From: Lineus longissimus
Taxonomy: Eukaryota > Nemertea > Pilidiophora > Heteronemertea > Lineidae
Length of the DNA: 64,000 nucleotides
Assembly (NCBI RefSeq): GCF_910592395.1
Contig: NC_088309.1
Location: 8,560,501 to 8,624,500, forward strand
Reading direction: 5' to 3'
This document shows, in pieces, positions 61,807-64,000 of the stretch. Every line of letters starts with the position of its first letter. The stretch's first letter is position 1. The position numbers and the translations under genes are program-made. Below the pieces are notes generated by a model. It saw nothing but the letters and a program-made list of their open reading frames with translations. It ran no database searches and was not told the DNA's origin.

Positions 61807-62365
61807 CTATCGTCGTAATGACTGTTACTGCAAATAATAATGCTCCAGCGTATGTCCATTTTGTTTCTTCTAAATTATTTATTCCATCCCACCCGTTTTC
61901 TTTCACTGATTTAATCAATTTCTCCTCATAAGATTTTATAAGTTGTAAGACATTTGTCCGCAGTACCTCTCTTTGGTTAAACAACTTCATTGCTTTTTCT
62001 GTTATATCCTCTATAGTATCATTACGTAACGCTAACATATCCGTCATGGCTTGTTTCTCTTTAGGGGCCTCGAGGGCCTGGAAAAGGAACCCTCCCATGA
62101 TTGAATACCCCACCACTAATCCAGATAATCCAATGTGAGAAAACAAAAATGCCCAGAATTTCTGACAACATATTTTGACCTTTCTAATGTGTTCTCGTCT
62201 CATTCTTGCTCTTTCTGCTGCCTTTTCGTCCATCATAAGTTCCACACGCGGCGCTTCCGCCAAAGCCGTAGTATCACCCATCTCAATCTGAACTGCCCCC
62301 GCGTCCACCGTAGGGGCCACGACTTCCTGCTCCGACAACGCCGTGGTTGACACAGTAGTAGACAT
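61807..62365 (-). CDS. Two-pore-domain K+ channel (K2P), exon 1: N-terminus, M1, extracellular cap, P1
   Basis: The ATG at 62365 (A at -3) starts MSTTVSTTALSEQEVVAPT. The cytosolic N-terminus of about 65 residues ends in the basic stretch ERARMRREHIRKVKICC. M1 is about 68-96. A helical extracellular cap of about 75 residues has a possible N-glycosylation site at N115 (NDT). P1 reads WTYAGALLFAVTVITTIG. Exon end ATAG|GTAAGT lies in phase 1 within Gly187 of the filter, an intron position known to be shared by many animal K2P genes. Joined to 46323 the protein is 598 residues. A GTG five codons upstream is not a plausible start. P1 filter TTIGYGH is canonical, so potassium selectivity is expected. 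Confidence 0.93.
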
Positions 62366-64000
62366 TATCCTTTGACACACGTTTTATTTGGAATGTAATA
62401 AATTGTCCCTGTCTCTCACACAAGTTGGACTACGTCTTCAAAAAGTTATTTTGCCGTTCACGACGCCATCAAAAAGTTTTATTCCTGAGCATATTCTGAA
62501 AACATGAACACGTTTTCTTCTTTTTGACAAAGTGCCACTGAAGCATGCCACCTGAACAATCCTTCACAGTGTAAAGATTCACCTTTTCTGTCTACCATAG
62601 TACCTACATTATACGTTCGAATCTACCTTCGCATCCTCCGTCAGAACAACTGGCGGCCCACCAGACACTAGTGGTTAATTCTTCGCGCACCCACTACGGG
62701 GCAGATTAGAAGTCAGATTGATATTTCTGATGACATCCTTGGCATAATTTTTCCCACTTTTATTCCCTAGTAATCCATATCGTGCAAACTTTCAGGCGCA
62801 GAGGTCCCGTGACGGCATAACCTCACTCGCTCTTCCGTACGCATACCGCAGGAGCATCTTCAACTTATCCGACTACGCGTGCAATTCGACTCTGGAATCC
62901 CGATATCGGCCCAAGAAGGAACTTTCAGGAACGATATGGTCTTTAGTAAAATCAATACAAGTTGATTCAGACAAATAGGAAACCAAGTAACTCCTCTTTT
63001 AGTGCACATGGATTTTCTGCACATACGAAGTCTACTTAAACGCTATTTTCTGTTCACAACTTTATTTGCTTTGGGTTTTGCGTTGAACCACATATCTTAT
63101 CCAGTTTACAAGCGACGGTTTGGCCGGCCCAGTTTAAAAACAGATTCATTAAGAACCGATCTAGACATATGTCGACAGTGTAACTAGTCTATTGGACCTG
63201 AGGGATTGGGGTTTTTTTGCTTGGAGGAAGCTCTCACCAATTCTCACTACAATAATAGGCAGGTTTCGCAACCCAAACAAACGACCAACTACGAAGGTAT
63301 GTCGTTTCATGTGCTATTCATTTAAAATAATATTTTGTTCTTGACTGCCAGAGGGATCAGGGAATTTTCAAAAGAAGTCGGCGATAAAATACGTTATGTA
63401 CCGTATTTAGTTGGTAGGTAGTCGTTTGCAGCTCTTCCTGCCTAAGCAAAATGTATGCAATATTCCTGTAAGCGTGCATGTATATCAAGGAGAATTGGAA
63501 TAAAATGGTATGTATTGTATTATCGGATCGAAACGCTAAAAAAAGGTGGAATTGCCTTCGGTTCTTTCTGTAAATCATAAATTTCGTAGAGTCTCATCAT
63601 TATATGAACGATATCTTTACCAATATACTATGTAGACGCTATGTAGCCGGTTAAAGGGCGTCTGTAAAAAAGACATGTATATCACGTGCAATATTCCTGT
63701 GTGAAACAGACGCACCAAAACCGGTTAAATAGCGTTTGGAAAGTGTCAAAATAGAAAAATGCAGCAACATATTTCTTCTGATTACCAGAGAAAGTCGATT
63801 CGTTAATTATTGCTTCCAGAGATGGCACCGACTGCACTCCAGGCAGCCGGAATGAGCGCACGTCTCCTATGGCTAATGGCGTACTCCACTAATCGGTATC
63901 CCTGGCTCGGCAGTCAATTAATCTGATTATTTTTCAAATATGAAGGAATTCTTCTTGGCAATTTTGCTTAGGTCTACAGTTGATCTTTATGATAAATAGG
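62366..64000. other. K2P upstream region to window end
   Basis: Probable K2P 5' untranslated region and promoter, adjoining the start at 62365. No other gene is supported. A GC-richer frame beginning MAPTALQAAGMSARLLWLMA (63822-63926) is only 34 codons and has no splice donor. Confidence 0.35.

Noticed and set aside
63822-63926. Short GC-rich frame MAPTALQAAG... near the window end
   Set aside because: 34 codons only, no donor before the stop, no homology recognised.
1-64000. Retroviral or LINE coding remnants
   Set aside because: No reverse transcriptase, integrase or transposase motif was found in the supplied translations; the longest unexplained frames are below 150 codons.

Overview
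The window is nuclear DNA from an animal. It has split genes with GT/AG introns up to about 15 kb, AATAAA-type poly(A) signals, homopolymer and triplet microsatellites, several inverted-repeat mobile elements and an AT-rich background, with no bacterial-style operons. The two confident genes are potassium channels of bilaterian type. Recurrent short strings such as TAGGCCT and ACATGTACATG, plus the style of the repeats, suggest a marine invertebrate, perhaps an echinoderm or relative. The taxon is an inference, not a demonstration.

Layout. 1-22 kb is mostly non-coding. It has a CpG-richer promoter-like patch near 6.2-6.9 kb followed by a good first-exon candidate (6980-7045), isolated exon-like pieces at 15.2 and 17.8 kb, and a strongly codon-biased terminal exon (21091-21297) with a poly(A) signal. 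These may be parts of one or two plus-strand genes whose remaining exons I could not resolve. A 58-bp minisatellite (8.2-8.5 kb) and a 1.27-kb composite inverted-repeat element with a 6-bp target duplication (12261-13532) lie here.

22.7-39.6 kb holds an uncharacterised plus-strand gene. Its last six exons (37113-39614) are well supported by splice sites and phases and encode a basic, coiled-coil-like protein. Three upstream exons (22742, 24166, 29161) are phase-compatible and less certain. The whole chain sums to exactly 477 codons including the stop. Its introns carry a perfect 290-bp palindrome (26289-26578), an older 266-bp foldback element (33601-33866), a tRNA-like SINE head and a 5 x 66-bp minisatellite.

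40.2-62.4 kb holds two minus-strand potassium-channel genes in the same orientation, 1.7 kb apart. One is a two-exon voltage-gated (Kv) channel of the zinc-binding T1 class (non-Shaker), with an S4 segment missing several gating charges. The other is a two-exon two-pore-domain (K2P) channel whose first pore is split by a 15.5-kb intron in the GYG glycine codon and whose M2-M3 cytoplasmic loop is about 250 residues. The Kv gene is tail-to-tail with the coiled-coil gene. The K2P intron and the last 1.6 kb show no other convincing gene.

Together the two channels could tune membrane excitability: the K2P as a background conductance, the Kv as a delayed or modulatory conductance. Shared regulation is only an inference from position.
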